Positions 51,683-61,230 of a DNA stretch of 64,000 nt are shown here, in pieces. The notes beneath the pieces were generated by a model. The model saw only the letters and a list, made by a program, of their open reading frames with translations. It made no database searches and was not told the DNA's origin. The stretch is from NCBI RefSeq assembly GCF_900115465.1, contig NZ_FOWN01000012.1, positions 1 to 64,000 on the forward strand, written 5' to 3'. A program made the position numbers and the translations under genes. Each line of letters starts with the position of its first letter. Position 1 is the stretch's first letter. The DNA comes from Halolactibacillus alkaliphilus. Lineage in GTDB: Bacteria; Bacillota; Bacilli; Bacillales; Amphibacillaceae.

Positions 51683-52870
51683 ATGAAAAAATGGATGGAT
51701 ATTTATACGCATCACTTCATCTATCTACTCATCATTACCATCGGTGTAGTGATATTTTTCTCGCCATGGCTTGCGTTCCTTGGTCTCGTGTTCTTGGCAG
51801 TTGTTTTAACGTACAAACTCAGACGTTATCATATGCTAAAAATGAAGCAAGCGGAAGAAGAGGCGCGTCGAGTTACTAAGCTTGCCATGTTAGAGAACGC
51901 ACTAAGAAATAGCGAACGTGACAAGCAGGAGTTTGAAGCATTTTTTAATGCCTTTGACGGCGCCACGCTCTATATTGAAGATGTAAGAAAACAACAGTTT
52001 TATTATTCGCTTGGTGTCGAAGCTTTATTTGGTTTTACCCAGGCACAGTTTAATCAAGACGGCAGGCTGTGGCATCAACTCGTACATGAAGAAGATTTAC
52101 GAGAAGTGATGGAACATCATCGGCTATTATTTAAAGGGGTGAGTGTTAATCATACTTTCCGTGTTATCCACCCAACAAAAGGAGAGAAGTGGATTCAAAA
52201 AGTAGCTAAACCAGTCGCAGATGCATCTGGTGTGATTGTTAAGGTGTATGGCAAACTTATTGATGTGACAGATCAAAAAACATTAGAACACCAGCTTAGA
52301 AAGATGGCCTATTTTGACGACCTTACAGATTTACCTAATCGAAAAATGTTGGATCGTCATATAAAAAAAGCACTCGCTCGTTCAAAACGACATGGTCATC
52401 CTTTTGCGATGATGTTTCTTGACTTAGATGATTTTAAAGTGATAAATGATGAGCTTGGCCATGAGATTGGCGATTTATATTTAGTCGAAATCACCAAACG
52501 TTTAGATGATTGTGTAAGAGAAGAAGACTTAATTGCTAGATTTGGTGGGGACGAATTTATCGTTGTCTTTGAAGAAACCGAACAACAAGAGATCGAAGTG
52601 ATTGCTACAAGAATTTTGGATAGCTTACAATCACCCGTCTTTATAAAAGAACATGAGTTAAAAGTATCCGCAAGTATTGGTGTTAGTCTATATCCCGAAC
52701 ATGGCGAAACGAAAGAAGCCCTGATTCGACGTGCCGATCAAGCAATGTATGCGGCTAAGCATGATGGGAAAAATCATTATCAAGTGTATCATCAAGGACT
52801 TGAGGATGTTGAAACAGAAGATGAAGGTATCTTCAAAAAATGGTTTCAAGCCCTGTTTTCAAACAATTAA
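51683..52870 (+). CDS. Membrane PAS-GGDEF diguanylate cyclase with inhibitory site
   Basis: 395 residues from ATG 51683 (GAAGGAGA upstream); the frame is open 28 codons earlier without a ribosome site. Two closely spaced N-terminal helices (about 8-47) are followed by a coiled linker, a PAS domain with PAC motif (about 85-205; GFTQAQFNQDGRLWHQLVHE and GKLIDVTDQ) and a GGDEF domain (about 215-375). GGDEF is at 288-292. RxxD at 279-282 lies exactly five residues before it, the classical product-inhibition site. It is therefore an active-type diguanylate cyclase with feedback control at protein level. It diverges from the c-di-GMP-riboswitch receiver gene. Confidence 0.94.
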   Translation: MKKWMDIYTHHFIYLLIITIGVVIFFSPWLAFLGLVFLAVVLTYKLRRYHMLKMKQAEEEARRVTKLAMLENALRNSERDKQEFEAFFNAFDGATLYIEDVRKQQFYYSLGVEALFGFTQAQFNQDGRLWHQLVHEEDLREVMEHHRLLFKGVSVNHTFRVIHPTKGEKWIQKVAKPVADASGVIVKVYGKLIDVTDQKTLEHQLRKMAYFDDLTDLPNRKMLDRHIKKALARSKRHGHPFAMMFLDLDDFKVINDELGHEIGDLYLVEITKRLDDCVREEDLIARFGGDEFIVVFEETEQQEIEVIATRILDSLQSPVFIKEHELKVSASIGVSLYPEHGETKEALIRRADQAMYAAKHDGKNHYQVYHQGLEDVETEDEGIFKKWFQALFSNN

Positions 52871-52892
52871 TGCTTTAAAAAATAATAAAAAA

Positions 52893-52937
52893 CCCTGAAC
52901 TGCTCTCTGTCAAGTAGACAGGGAGCAGTTCAGGGTA
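52893..52937. terminator. Bidirectional terminator between cyclase and queT-like gene
   Basis: CCCTGAACTGCTC at 52893-52905 pairs with GAGCAGTTCAGGG ending at 52935, with an inner CTGTC/GACAG stem. Confidence 0.85.
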
Positions 52938-52949
52938 GATGTGTTTTTC

Positions 52950-53441
52950 TTATTGTTCAATTATTTTTTTGAAATTTAACGATTTATTTAAAGTGTACAT
53001 AATCGGAGCCCCGATTGCCATTACACCAAACTCACCGAGTGCTGTCGTTAAATACGTTAACCAGAATGGTAATTCAAGTGCCAAGTAAAGCTCAAAGGCG
53101 ATAATAAACATCGTCGCTGTAAAGATAAGTGTATTAATGACGAGTAAGGCTTTGATGTTTTTCACTGATCGACGAATAAGAATAAGTAGTCCAAGTGAAA
53201 TGATTGAATGACCAACACCAAAGAATAAGTCATAAATACCGAGTGGACTAAAGAGGTTTGTAATAAACACCCCCATAACAACCCCAAAGAAATAACGGGG
53301 ACTAAAGACCACCAAGTGGTTGAACATTTCTGGCACTCTAAACTGCACACTCATAAAACTAAGTGGTTCGAGTACAAGGGAAATCGCAATGTAAAGTGCT
53401 GCGATCACCGCATTTGTTACTAATGATTTTGTTTTTAACAT
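52950..53441 (-). CDS. queT: QueT-family queuosine-precursor transporter (ECF S component type)
   Basis: 163 residues with about five to six helices. The sequence fits QueT: SLVTNAVIAALYIAISLVLE, FRVPEMFNHLVVFSPRYFFG, and LGEFGVMAIGAPIMYTLNK. QueT proteins are substrate-binding units of energy-coupling-factor transporters that bring in queuosine precursors such as preQ1; the shared ECF ATPase units lie elsewhere. The frame is open to 53498. That extension overlaps the riboswitch, so I place the start at ATG 53441, right after AGGAGGAG. The preQ1-I aptamer immediately upstream confirms the substrate class. Confidence 0.92.
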   Translation of the reverse strand: MLKTKSLVTNAVIAALYIAISLVLEPLSFMSVQFRVPEMFNHLVVFSPRYFFGVVMGVFITNLFSPLGIYDLFFGVGHSIISLGLLILIRRSVKNIKALLVINTLIFTATMFIIAFELYLALELPFWLTYLTTALGEFGVMAIGAPIMYTLNKSLNFKKIIEQ

Positions 53442-53455
53442 CTTTCTTCTCCTCC

Positions 53456-53494
53456 TGCTAGTTTTTTTACGTGGGATGATTGCGAACCACGCGC
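53456..53494 (-). promoter_or_regulatory. preQ1-I riboswitch
   Basis: On the minus strand CGTGG pairs with CCACG around a TTCGCAATCAT loop, followed by TAAAAAAACTAG and then the AGGAGG ribosome site. This is the preQ1-I H-type pseudoknot layout, with the A-rich tail docking in the stem. Ligand binding should hide the ribosome site, giving translational repression. Confidence 0.88.
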
Positions 53495-53618
53495 ACATTT
53501 TTGTGCAACGTTTCTATTATAACGAAATAGCCTGTTTTTTCAAGAGAAAAACTTAGCAGAACGTCTATAAATGTAAAGAGATGCTAAAGAACGTTAGTGA
53601 CGACGGAATGACCAATAA

Positions 53619-53658
53619 AAAAAGATGACCTAACTAAGAAAGTTAGATCATCTTTTTA
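53619..53658 (-). terminator. Terminator after DUF1295 gene
   Basis: AAAGATGACCTAACT and AGTTAGATCATCTTT form a stem with one mismatch (C opposite A) around AAGAA, followed by a T-run on the minus strand. Confidence 0.75.
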
Positions 53659-53671
53659 ATTGTGTCACGCA

Positions 53672-54544
53672 TTATTTAGCCCAAGGGAAAATCATAGGGA
53701 CACGTTTTTTATAGTCTTCCCATCCGGCGTATTTCTCCATGTTTTTCTCGAGAAGTGGTGTTGAGATTTTGATTAATACCGTACTCATAATGAGCGGTGA
53801 TAAAATCAGTGTCACGTAATAAATCACTGAAATAGAACCGTCAACTAACATCGAAAGACCGGCAATATACAGCCCAATCCATATCATAATCTCACCAAAA
53901 TAGTTTGGGTGACGCGTAATAGACCATAGCCCTGATTGAAGTAATGTTCGGGTGCCTTTTTTGATGTGTTGACGCAATTGTTCATCCCCAACCACTTCAA
54001 AGAAAAGACCAACAAAAGCAATCAACAACCCAAGGTAAACAAAGATTTGTTCTAAACCGCTAAAATCAAACGTATTAAATTTGATTATCGCATAACCTGC
54101 AGAACCAACGACAAAGTTAATGATGCCTTGCACCATAAAGACGCGGAAGAAAGCAATAATCACTACATTCTCTCCCCACTCCTTACGCCACTGAGCATAT
54201 CTGAAATCTTCTGGTTTACCGTAGTTTCTTTTAAGTAAGCGTATGCTTAAACGTAGTCCCCAAAGTGTAATAAAACCAACAACTAAGTATGAAAGGACTG
54301 TTGGATTTTCAGTAATCGCTAATGTGACCCAACTTCCAATGACAAAACCCATTCCCCAACCAATATCAACAATAGAATTATTCTTAATGATGGTCGCAAT
54401 AACGAAAATAGTCGTAAAATAAAGATAGGTGACAAGCATTGGCATGATTAAGCCATCAAAACCTAAGCGAGTAAATCCAAGTGTCGCAATAGCTAATGTG
54501 ATAATAAATAAGACCGGATAAATAATCAAACGTTTTTTGTCCAT
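53672..54544 (-). CDS. DUF1295 / steroid 5-alpha-reductase-like membrane protein
   Basis: 290 residues with seven or more helices. The family region SGLWSITRHPNYFGEIMIW near residue 220 is the conserved NADPH/substrate segment of DUF1295 and isoprenylcysteine-methyltransferase-like reductases. VDIGWGMGFVIGSW and WGLRLSIRLLKRNYGKPEDFRYAQWRKE lie upstream of it. The C-terminus KYAGWEDYKKRVPMIFPW is also typical. Bacterial members probably reduce a double bond in a lipid, but no substrate is established. GGGAGCG precedes the ATG. It is monocistronic. Confidence 0.88.
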   Translation of the reverse strand: MDKKRLIIYPVLFIITLAIATLGFTRLGFDGLIMPMLVTYLYFTTIFVIATIIKNNSIVDIGWGMGFVIGSWVTLAITENPTVLSYLVVGFITLWGLRLSIRLLKRNYGKPEDFRYAQWRKEWGENVVIIAFFRVFMVQGIINFVVGSAGYAIIKFNTFDFSGLEQIFVYLGLLIAFVGLFFEVVGDEQLRQHIKKGTRTLLQSGLWSITRHPNYFGEIMIWIGLYIAGLSMLVDGSISVIYYVTLILSPLIMSTVLIKISTPLLEKNMEKYAGWEDYKKRVPMIFPWAK

Positions 54545-54693
54545 GTAATCGCTCCCTTATAATGTGTCTTAACTGTATTCTAACACGATAAAGGAAAAAA
54601 CAAGAACAAAAAGGATTCATAACTTTTAAAGTTTGACAGCTTAAAACAGAAAAAGACTAACAGCGCTATTGTTTTTACATTTAATTACTTATA

Positions 54694-54728
54694 AAAAAAG
54701 AGATGACAAGTGACGTCATCTCTTTTTT
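54694..54728 (-). terminator. Terminator after prs
   Basis: AAAAAAGAGATGAC at 54694-54707 pairs with GTCATCTCTTTTTT at 54715-54728, giving a T-run on either strand. Confidence 0.85.
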
Positions 54729-54734
54729 ACTACA

Positions 54735-55694
54735 TTAATAATTAAATAAAGGACTAACCGGTTCTTCAAAATGAACACGGCGAATCGCTTCTGCGAAAAG
54801 AGGAGCCGTTGATAAAACTGTTAATTTATCAAACCGTTTCTTTTCAGGGATGTCAATGGTGTCAGTTGCGACGAGTTCTTTGATCGGTGATAATTCGATA
54901 TTTTGTCGGGCAATCCCCGATAATACAGGGTGAGTACATGTCGCATAAACATCTTTTGCGCCATTGGCGATGAGCACTTCTGCTCCTGTAGAAATGCGTC
55001 GACCAGTATCTACAATATCATCGATTAAAATACACGTTTGATTTTCAATATCTCCGACAATAGATAGATGACCGTGTTCTACGGTATCGCGAGGGCCACG
55101 TCGGTCTAAGATGGCAATCGGTGCATTGATGCGTTCAGCGAATGTTCTGGCGCGTTTAACACTTCCATGATCTGGCGCTACGACAACCACATCTTCTAAG
55201 TTTTTCTTTAAGAAGTAATCAACCAAAATAGGTTGACCATTTAAGTGATCAACAGGGATATCGAAAAAGCCTTGAACTTGTGTCGCATGTAAATCCATAG
55301 CCATGACACGTGTGGCACCTGCTTTTTCTATGATATCCGCAATCAGTTTTGCGGTAATCGGTTCACGAGATTTCGTTTTACGGTCTTGTCTCGCATAGCC
55401 AAAGTAAGGTATAACTACATTAATTGTCTTCGCAGAAGCACGTTTAAATGCATCTAACATAATAAGTGTTTCCATTAAGTGTTGATCGGATGGATCATTA
55501 GTAGATTGAATGATGTAAGTATCGTATCCGCGCACAGTTTCTTCAATGTTAATTTGAATCTCACCGTCGCTGAACGTCTTAATTGTACATTCACCTAAGT
55601 CAATCCCAAGTTCTTTCACAATCGCTTCAGCTAGCGGTTTATTCGAACTTAAACTAAATACTTTTACTTCATCTTTCAATTGATTTACAGTCAC
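54735..55694 (-). CDS. prs: Ribose-phosphate pyrophosphokinase
   Basis: 319 residues, standard for Prs, making PRPP from ribose 5-phosphate and ATP for nucleotide, histidine and tryptophan synthesis. Visible are FSLSSNKPLAEAI, FSDGEIQINIEE, PYFGYARQDRK (ATP loop), MDLHATQVQGFFDIP, VVAPDHGSVKRAR and the PRPP loop ILIDDIVDTGRRIST. The loop is usually DTAGT or DTGGT; two arginines here are uncommon. The frame is open to 55736. AAGGAG lies eight bases before GTG 55694 and five before GTG 55697, so I prefer the former. It has no glmU or spoVG neighbour, unlike B. subtilis. Confidence 0.94.
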   Translation of the reverse strand: MTVNQLKDEVKVFSLSSNKPLAEAIVKELGIDLGECTIKTFSDGEIQINIEETVRGYDTYIIQSTNDPSDQHLMETLIMLDAFKRASAKTINVVIPYFGYARQDRKTKSREPITAKLIADIIEKAGATRVMAMDLHATQVQGFFDIPVDHLNGQPILVDYFLKKNLEDVVVVAPDHGSVKRARTFAERINAPIAILDRRGPRDTVEHGHLSIVGDIENQTCILIDDIVDTGRRISTGAEVLIANGAKDVYATCTHPVLSGIARQNIELSPIKELVATDTIDIPEKKRFDKLTVLSTAPLFAEAIRRVHFEEPVSPLFNY

Positions 55695-55916
55695 CACATT
55701 CGCTCCTTTTACATTTCGGTCTTTATCATAATTCATTTTATAGTATATTACTCCCTTTGACTAGGTCGTTTCACAAGATTGTCGCAAATTTTAGCGATTA
55801 GACAAAATGCACACACATCTTTGTTAAAATAACTTCTTAAGTTATACTGGATATAGTTATCAACTATTAATGAAGAATAGCGATGATATGATAATAAAGA
55901 TAAGAGGAAGTGGACA

Positions 55917-56762
55917 ATGGATAAAAAAATTCGTTATACGTATACTGATCACCATAATGTCCCTATCTATTTAGATAGTATTGGTTTTAATCCAAGAGAG
56001 CTTGATTTTGAACGTCCTGAGGGCTATCCATACTATCATTGGCTCCAGACGATTGATGGAGAGGGCGTTGTGACATGCATTGATCAAACCATTTATTTAA
56101 AAAAAGGGGAAGGGTTACTTTTGCCTCCTTATACGGCGCATAGCTATCACCCTCATTATGAAATAACAAGCACATGGTCTACTGTGTATGCCACCTTCGG
56201 AGGCCAGGCGGTTGACAAGATATTAGATGTTCTATATATGAATCAAGCCGCTGTCTATCGTGAAAGTGAAACAGGTGTGTTTAAACAAGCACTTGGTCGT
56301 GTCTTTTCGTTCTTACATGCGCAAGATAAAGAAACAATAAGTGAAAGTTTTATTCGCTCAAGCTATATGTATGATATTTTAATGACGATCAAACAATACG
56401 GTGATATTCGTACAGAACTTACGAAAAATCACTCCTTCAGTCGTGTGCGTCCGATTGTTGATTTTTTAGAAGAACATTACAGTGAAAATATAGGCTTGCA
56501 CGAAATGAGTGAACATGCGCATTTAAGTAGCCAGCATATTAATAAACTTTTCCATGAGACGTTTGGACTTAGTCCCTATGCTTTTCTAGTCCAGTTGAGA
56601 ATGCGTGAAGCTAAACGCTTGTTACTGACAGATGTGAGTTTAACGTTACGTGAAATAGCGGAAATGGTCGGATATAATGCGGTCAGTCATTTTGTATCAA
56701 CATTTAAGACTAAAACAGGGATGACGCCCAAACAATACCGTGACCAACATAAGAAAGATTAA
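55917..56762 (+). CDS. AraC-family transcriptional regulator with cupin-like sensor
   Basis: 281 residues. The N-terminal AraC-binding (cupin) domain (about 15-140) contains YYHWLQTIDGEGVVTC and LKKGEGLLLPPYTAHSYHP, a likely sugar pocket. Two helix-turn-helix motifs fill about 180-278 (IGLHEMSEHAHLSSQHINK and LTLREIAEMVGYNAVSHFV), ending with the FKTKTGMTPKQYR signature. Such regulators usually activate adjacent sugar-use genes when the ligand binds. The next gene, on the same strand about 200 bases on, encodes a GH42 beta-galactosidase, the most likely target. GAGGAAG precedes the ATG. Confidence 0.92.
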   Translation: MDKKIRYTYTDHHNVPIYLDSIGFNPRELDFERPEGYPYYHWLQTIDGEGVVTCIDQTIYLKKGEGLLLPPYTAHSYHPHYEITSTWSTVYATFGGQAVDKILDVLYMNQAAVYRESETGVFKQALGRVFSFLHAQDKETISESFIRSSYMYDILMTIKQYGDIRTELTKNHSFSRVRPIVDFLEEHYSENIGLHEMSEHAHLSSQHINKLFHETFGLSPYAFLVQLRMREAKRLLLTDVSLTLREIAEMVGYNAVSHFVSTFKTKTGMTPKQYRDQHKKD

Positions 56763-56960
56763 TGTCAAATGTCTACGACAGACCTAAGTAAATGAAAGCA
56801 AATGGCGTCGTTTAAACAAGAAGAAAAGTATAAGAATCTGAAAGTACAGTTGATTATTTTCCCCCTATCTTTTGATTTGTATGCGCTTTATACTGAAAGT
56901 GAACGGTAAGTCAGTCCGTTAGCTAAGAATAAAATGTTAAAGAAAATGAAGGTGAATAAA

Positions 56961-59009
56961 ATGTGTCAAGCTGTAACGAAAAAGCAGGTCATGTTGCACG
57001 GGGCGGATTATAATCCGGAACAGTGGGCTCATGATGAAGCTATATTTGAAGAAGATTTACGCTTAATGAAAAAAGCAAAAGTCAATGTCATGTCTGTCGG
57101 CATCTTTTCATGGGCTAAACTTGAACCTGAAGAAGGAATATTTGATTTTAACTGGTTAGATACGATTATTAACCGTTTGTATGACAACGGTATTTCCGTA
57201 TTTCTTGCTACGCCAACTGGTGCAAGGCCAACATGGATGTCAGAAAAATATCCCGAAGTGCTGCGGGTTACAAAACAACGTCAGCGTAATTTACATGGGA
57301 TGCGCCACAATCACTGTTACACTTCACCAGTGTATCGTGAAAAAACAACGATAATGAATACGAAACTTGCCGAGCGTTATAGCGCACATCCTGCCGTTTT
57401 AGGCTGGCATATTTCCAACGAGTACGGTGGAGATTGTCACTGTGACTATTGCCAACAAGCTTTTAGAGAATGGGTAAAAGACAAGTATGAAACGCTAGAT
57501 GCACTAAATCATGCTTGGTGGACGACGTTTTGGAGTCACACGTATACATCGTTTACACAAGTTGAGTCACCTGCTCCCCATGGTGAAGAGTTTGTTCATG
57601 GCCAGAACATTGATTGGAAGCGCTTTGTGACTGATCAAACGCTTGATTTTTATCGACACGAAGTTAAGCCGTTAAAAGAGAAGAATGCGAATATCCCTGT
57701 GACCGCAAACTTTATGGAGTTATTCGAAGGATTAAATTATGACCGTTTTAAAGATGACTTAGATATCGTCTCGTGGGACTCATACCCAACGTGGCACTTC
57801 GAAGAGAGTGACTTAGATGTCGCAAGTTATACAGCGATGAACCATGATTGGTTCCGTTCATTAAAAGATGGAAAACCGTTCTTGCTCATGGAATCAACAC
57901 CAAGCTTAACGAATTGGCAAGCGATTAGTAAGTTAAAAAAGCCAGGTGTGCATCACTTAAGCTCACTCCAAGCTGTCGCGCATGGCTCTGATTCGGTTCA
58001 GTATTTCCAGTGGCGTAAAAGTAGAGGATCAAGTGAAAAATTCCACGGAGCGGTTGTTGACCATGTCGGTCATGAACATACACGTGTGTTTAAAGATGTC
58101 GCGGCTGTAGGTGCATCACTTGAAACGTTAGCTGAGGTCGTTGGTACTCGGATTGATGCGAAGGTGGCGTTGATTTTTGATACGGAAAATCGCTGGGCAA
58201 TTAATGACGCCCAAGGACCACGCAACAGCGGCGTCCATTATGAAAAAACCGTTTTAGAACATTACCGCGGACTTGTTGCACAAGGTGTTAACGTTGATGT
58301 TATTAGCTCAGAACGAGATTTATCGACTTATGCGCTCGTAGTGGCACCGATGCTTTATATGGTGAGGTCAGGCATTGGGGAGAAAATTGAAGCGTATGTT
58401 GAACAAGGTGGGACGTTTGTTTCGACCTATTGGTCTGGGATTGTTAATGAGACGGACTTAACCTATCTCGGTGGCTTCCCTGGTCCGCTTAGAAAAACGC
58501 TCGGTATCTGGTCAGAAGAAATTGATGCACTCAGAGACGAAGAATACAATCAAGCGTCAGCTCTAACAGGAAATGCTTTAATGTTAAATGGCCGTTATCG
58601 TATTAAAGAATTATGTGATTTAGCTCATACAGAAACAGCGACAACGCTGATGACCTATGATCAAGATTTTTACCGTGGCTATCCTGCATTGACCGTTAAT
58701 CACTTAGGGAAAGGTCAAGCTTTCTATCAAGCTGCTCGGTTTGAGCTAGATTTTCAATGTGATTTTTATCGCCAATTGATAGATCAGTTAGGTATTGCAC
58801 GTGCCTTAGATACGAATTTACCTGAAGGTGTATCTGTTAGTCGACGAGAGAATAGTGAAGCGGCTTATATATTCGTCATGAATTTCAATCAACGACCGGT
58901 CACGTTAGCACTTAAAGAAACATTTAAAGAAGTATTGACCAAAGAAACGCTATCAGGACATTTGGCGCTCGAGGCGTTTGGTGTTGCTGTTTTAAAACAA
59001 GTGAAATAA
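56961..59009 (+). CDS. GH42 beta-galactosidase
   Basis: 682 residues, cytoplasmic, with the GH42 TIM barrel (about 10-390), a trimerisation domain (about 395-605) and a small C-terminal domain. Motifs: HGADYNPEQW at the N-terminus, the acid/base Glu-154 in ISNEYGG, the nucleophile Glu-311 in LLMESTPS, and a zinc cysteine cluster (HNHCY, then GDCHCDYC). It removes beta-linked galactose, typically from galacto-oligosaccharides derived from plant galactan, after import. The frame is open to 56934; ATG 56961 is preferred because GAAGGTG is well spaced. It lies after an AraC-type regulator and before pgcA, which makes a galactan/galactose context plausible. Confidence 0.94.
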   Translation: MCQAVTKKQVMLHGADYNPEQWAHDEAIFEEDLRLMKKAKVNVMSVGIFSWAKLEPEEGIFDFNWLDTIINRLYDNGISVFLATPTGARPTWMSEKYPEVLRVTKQRQRNLHGMRHNHCYTSPVYREKTTIMNTKLAERYSAHPAVLGWHISNEYGGDCHCDYCQQAFREWVKDKYETLDALNHAWWTTFWSHTYTSFTQVESPAPHGEEFVHGQNIDWKRFVTDQTLDFYRHEVKPLKEKNANIPVTANFMELFEGLNYDRFKDDLDIVSWDSYPTWHFEESDLDVASYTAMNHDWFRSLKDGKPFLLMESTPSLTNWQAISKLKKPGVHHLSSLQAVAHGSDSVQYFQWRKSRGSSEKFHGAVVDHVGHEHTRVFKDVAAVGASLETLAEVVGTRIDAKVALIFDTENRWAINDAQGPRNSGVHYEKTVLEHYRGLVAQGVNVDVISSERDLSTYALVVAPMLYMVRSGIGEKIEAYVEQGGTFVSTYWSGIVNETDLTYLGGFPGPLRKTLGIWSEEIDALRDEEYNQASALTGNALMLNGRYRIKELCDLAHTETATTLMTYDQDFYRGYPALTVNHLGKGQAFYQAARFELDFQCDFYRQLIDQLGIARALDTNLPEGVSVSRRENSEAAYIFVMNFNQRPVTLALKETFKEVLTKETLSGHLALEAFGVAVLKQVK

Positions 59010-59025
59010 TGAAGTAATGAACGGG

Positions 59026-59060
59026 AAGAGATTACCTTATCGGTAACTCTTTTCGTTTTT
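59026..59060 (+). terminator. Terminator after GH42 gene
   Basis: AAGAGATTACC at 59026-59036 pairs with GGTAACTCTT at 59042-59051 (one bulge), followed by a T-rich run. Confidence 0.7.
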
Positions 59061-59136
59061 TTCTAGTTCACAAGTCTACTATTTCTGATATAATGAAAAC
59101 GTGAAAGCACTATCAATTGTTTAGGGGGCGAAACAA

Positions 59137-60876
59137 ATGAGCTATAGAAAAGCTTATGAAAAATGGCTACATGCAGAAAATCTTGATGCAGAACTAAAAC
59201 AACAGTTAGACGAAATGAAAGATGATGAGAGAAAATTAGAGGATAGTTTCTACAAAAACCTCGAGTTTGGTACAGGTGGTATGCGTGGGGAAATTGGTCC
59301 AGGTACAAATCGTTTAAACGTGTACACAATCCGTAAAGCAGCAGAGGGCTTAAGTAACTATATTGCGAAAAATGGAGCAGAGGCAAAAAAACGCGGGGTA
59401 GTAATTGCCTATGATTCACGTTTTAAATCACCTGAATTTTCAATGGAAGCAGCAAAAGTACTCGCAACACATGGTATTAAAGCGTATGTATTCGAGGCAC
59501 TTAGACCAACGCCAGAGCTATCATTTGCGGTGCGTCACTTGAATTGTTTTAGCGGTATTATGGTTACCGCAAGTCACAACCCACCGGAATATAACGGCTT
59601 TAAAGTATACAATAATCAAGGGTGTCAAGTCCTCCTTGATGAGGCAGAACAGATTATCGCAGAAGTAGATGCGGTGGAACATGAATTGACGATCACCGTT
59701 AAGGATGAAGCGGAATTAAAAGCGGCAGGTCTGATTGAGATGGTTGGAGAAGTCGTGGACCGTGCCTATCAACAGGAATTATTGACCATCGTTCAAGACC
59801 AAGAAATGATTGACAGTATCCAAGATGAGCTAAAGATTATTTTTACGCCACTACACGGAACAGGTAATTTACCAGTAAGAGAAGCGCTTAAAAATATGGG
59901 CTTTTCTCATGTCGATGTCGTGCCAGAACAAGAACTACCTGATCCGATGTTTCGTACAGTCAAATCACCAAATCCTGAAGAAAATGAGGCCTTTACACTC
60001 GCCATTAAACAAGGGATTGAAACAGGTGCTGACGTATTAATCGGAACAGACCCAGATGCTGACCGTGTCGGTGTGGCTGCGAAAAATAACGAAGGCGACT
60101 TTGTTGTTTTAACAGGTAACCAAGTCGGTGCGCTTATGCTTGATTACTTGATTGAAGCGAAAAAGACAACCGGTCAATTTAACAAACATTTAACCGTACT
60201 TAAAACGATTGTTACAAGTGAAATTGGTCGTGATATTTCGACGTATCACGGACTAGATACGATTGATACACTCACCGGTTTTAAATTTATTGGTGAACAA
60301 ATTCATAACTTTGAATCAGATGAGCGTGAATTCCTCTTTGGTTATGAGGAAAGTTACGGCTATTTAGTCGGCGACTTTGTTCGTGATAAAGATGCCGTAC
60401 AAGCAGCAATGTTAGCGGCAGAAGTAGCGGCATATTATAAAAAACAAGGCAAAACGCTATACGAAGGACTTCAAGCTTTATTTGAGAAGTATGGTTTTTA
60501 TTATGAGTCATTGCGTTCATTGACACTTAAAGGCAAAGCCGGATCTGAGAAAATTGAAGCGTTAATTAAAGACTTTAGAGATACACCACCAACAGAAGTG
60601 GCTGATTTTACAGTTGCCTTAATCGAAGACTATAAAACGAGTGAACGAACAGATGTTGCGTCACATGATGTGACGGTCATTGATTTACCTAAATCAAATG
60701 TTTTAAAATATTTCTTAAGCGATGGTTCATGGTTCTGTGTTCGACCATCAGGAACAGAACCAAAAGTGAAGTTTTACTTTGGCGTTACTGGAGAAATAGA
60801 AGATGAAACAAAATCAAAACTTCAGGAAATTGAAGAAGCAGTGATGCAGCGCGTCAATGCGTTTGTTAATGCATAA
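59137..60876 (+). CDS. pgcA: Alpha-phosphoglucomutase
   Basis: 579 residues, the length of B. subtilis PgcA (about 581). The four domains show the phosphoserine Ser-146 in [12 protein letters not shown], the metal loop [10 protein letters not shown], the sugar loop [19 protein letters not shown] and the phosphate-binding [13 protein letters not shown]. It interconverts glucose 1- and 6-phosphate, feeding UDP-glucose for cell-wall and lipid glycosylation and receiving glucose 1-phosphate from galactose use. TAGGGGGCG precedes the ATG. It follows the GH42 gene but a terminator lies between, so it is probably separately transcribed. Confidence 0.94.
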   Translation: MSYRKAYEKWLHAENLDAELKQQLDEMKDDERKLEDSFYKNLEFGTGGMRGEIGPGTNRLNVYTIRKAAEGLSNYIAKNGAEAKKRGVVIAYDSRFKSPEFSMEAAKVLATHGIKAYVFEALRPTPELSFAVRHLNCFSGIMVTASHNPPEYNGFKVYNNQGCQVLLDEAEQIIAEVDAVEHELTITVKDEAELKAAGLIEMVGEVVDRAYQQELLTIVQDQEMIDSIQDELKIIFTPLHGTGNLPVREALKNMGFSHVDVVPEQELPDPMFRTVKSPNPEENEAFTLAIKQGIETGADVLIGTDPDADRVGVAAKNNEGDFVVLTGNQVGALMLDYLIEAKKTTGQFNKHLTVLKTIVTSEIGRDISTYHGLDTIDTLTGFKFIGEQIHNFESDEREFLFGYEESYGYLVGDFVRDKDAVQAAMLAAEVAAYYKKQGKTLYEGLQALFEKYGFYYESLRSLTLKGKAGSEKIEALIKDFRDTPPTEVADFTVALIEDYKTSERTDVASHDVTVIDLPKSNVLKYFLSDGSWFCVRPSGTEPKVKFYFGVTGEIEDETKSKLQEIEEAVMQRVNAFVNA

Positions 60877-60897
60877 GTAACGAAGCTTTTCTCAAAT

Positions 60898-60948
60898 GAA
60901 AGAAACCACCTATTAGACGTTTTTGTTTAATAGGTGGTTTCTTTACGT
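60898..60948 (+). terminator. Terminator after pgcA
   Basis: AAAGAAACCACCTATTA and AATAGGTGGTTTCTTT form a long stem, ending in TTT. Confidence 0.8.
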
Positions 60949-61054
60949 TTAAAAACTGAGTAAAGGTTAAATGACGATATTAAAGAATAGTACGGGCTAG
61001 ATTTGTGTTAGAAAAGTGATAAATAATTAAGTGAAATAAAAAAATAACTTGTAC

Positions 61055-61200
61055 TTACGTATATTTTGATATATATTAAAAATATAATTACGTACGTATA
61101 TTATAATGTAATGTAAACGCTTTCTTTCATTTAAATAATATGTTCACTAAATAATCAAAGGAGGTTTATTTTTAGTTTTTTATATTTTATAAGTATACGT
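61055..61200 (+). promoter_or_regulatory. Control region of arabinanase gene: cre box and TACGTA-core sites
   Basis: TATAAT at 61102-61107 is a likely -10, followed at once by TGTAAACGCTTTCT (61112-61125), a near-perfect cre site. ATTACGTACGTATAT near 61088, ACTTACGTATAT near 61055 and GTATACGTACAGA near 61193 share a TACGTA core like AraR operators. The intergenic stretch 60877-61230 holds no ORF. Confidence 0.55.
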
Positions 61201-61230
61201 ACAGATTAATAACAAGGAGGAATTATCTGA

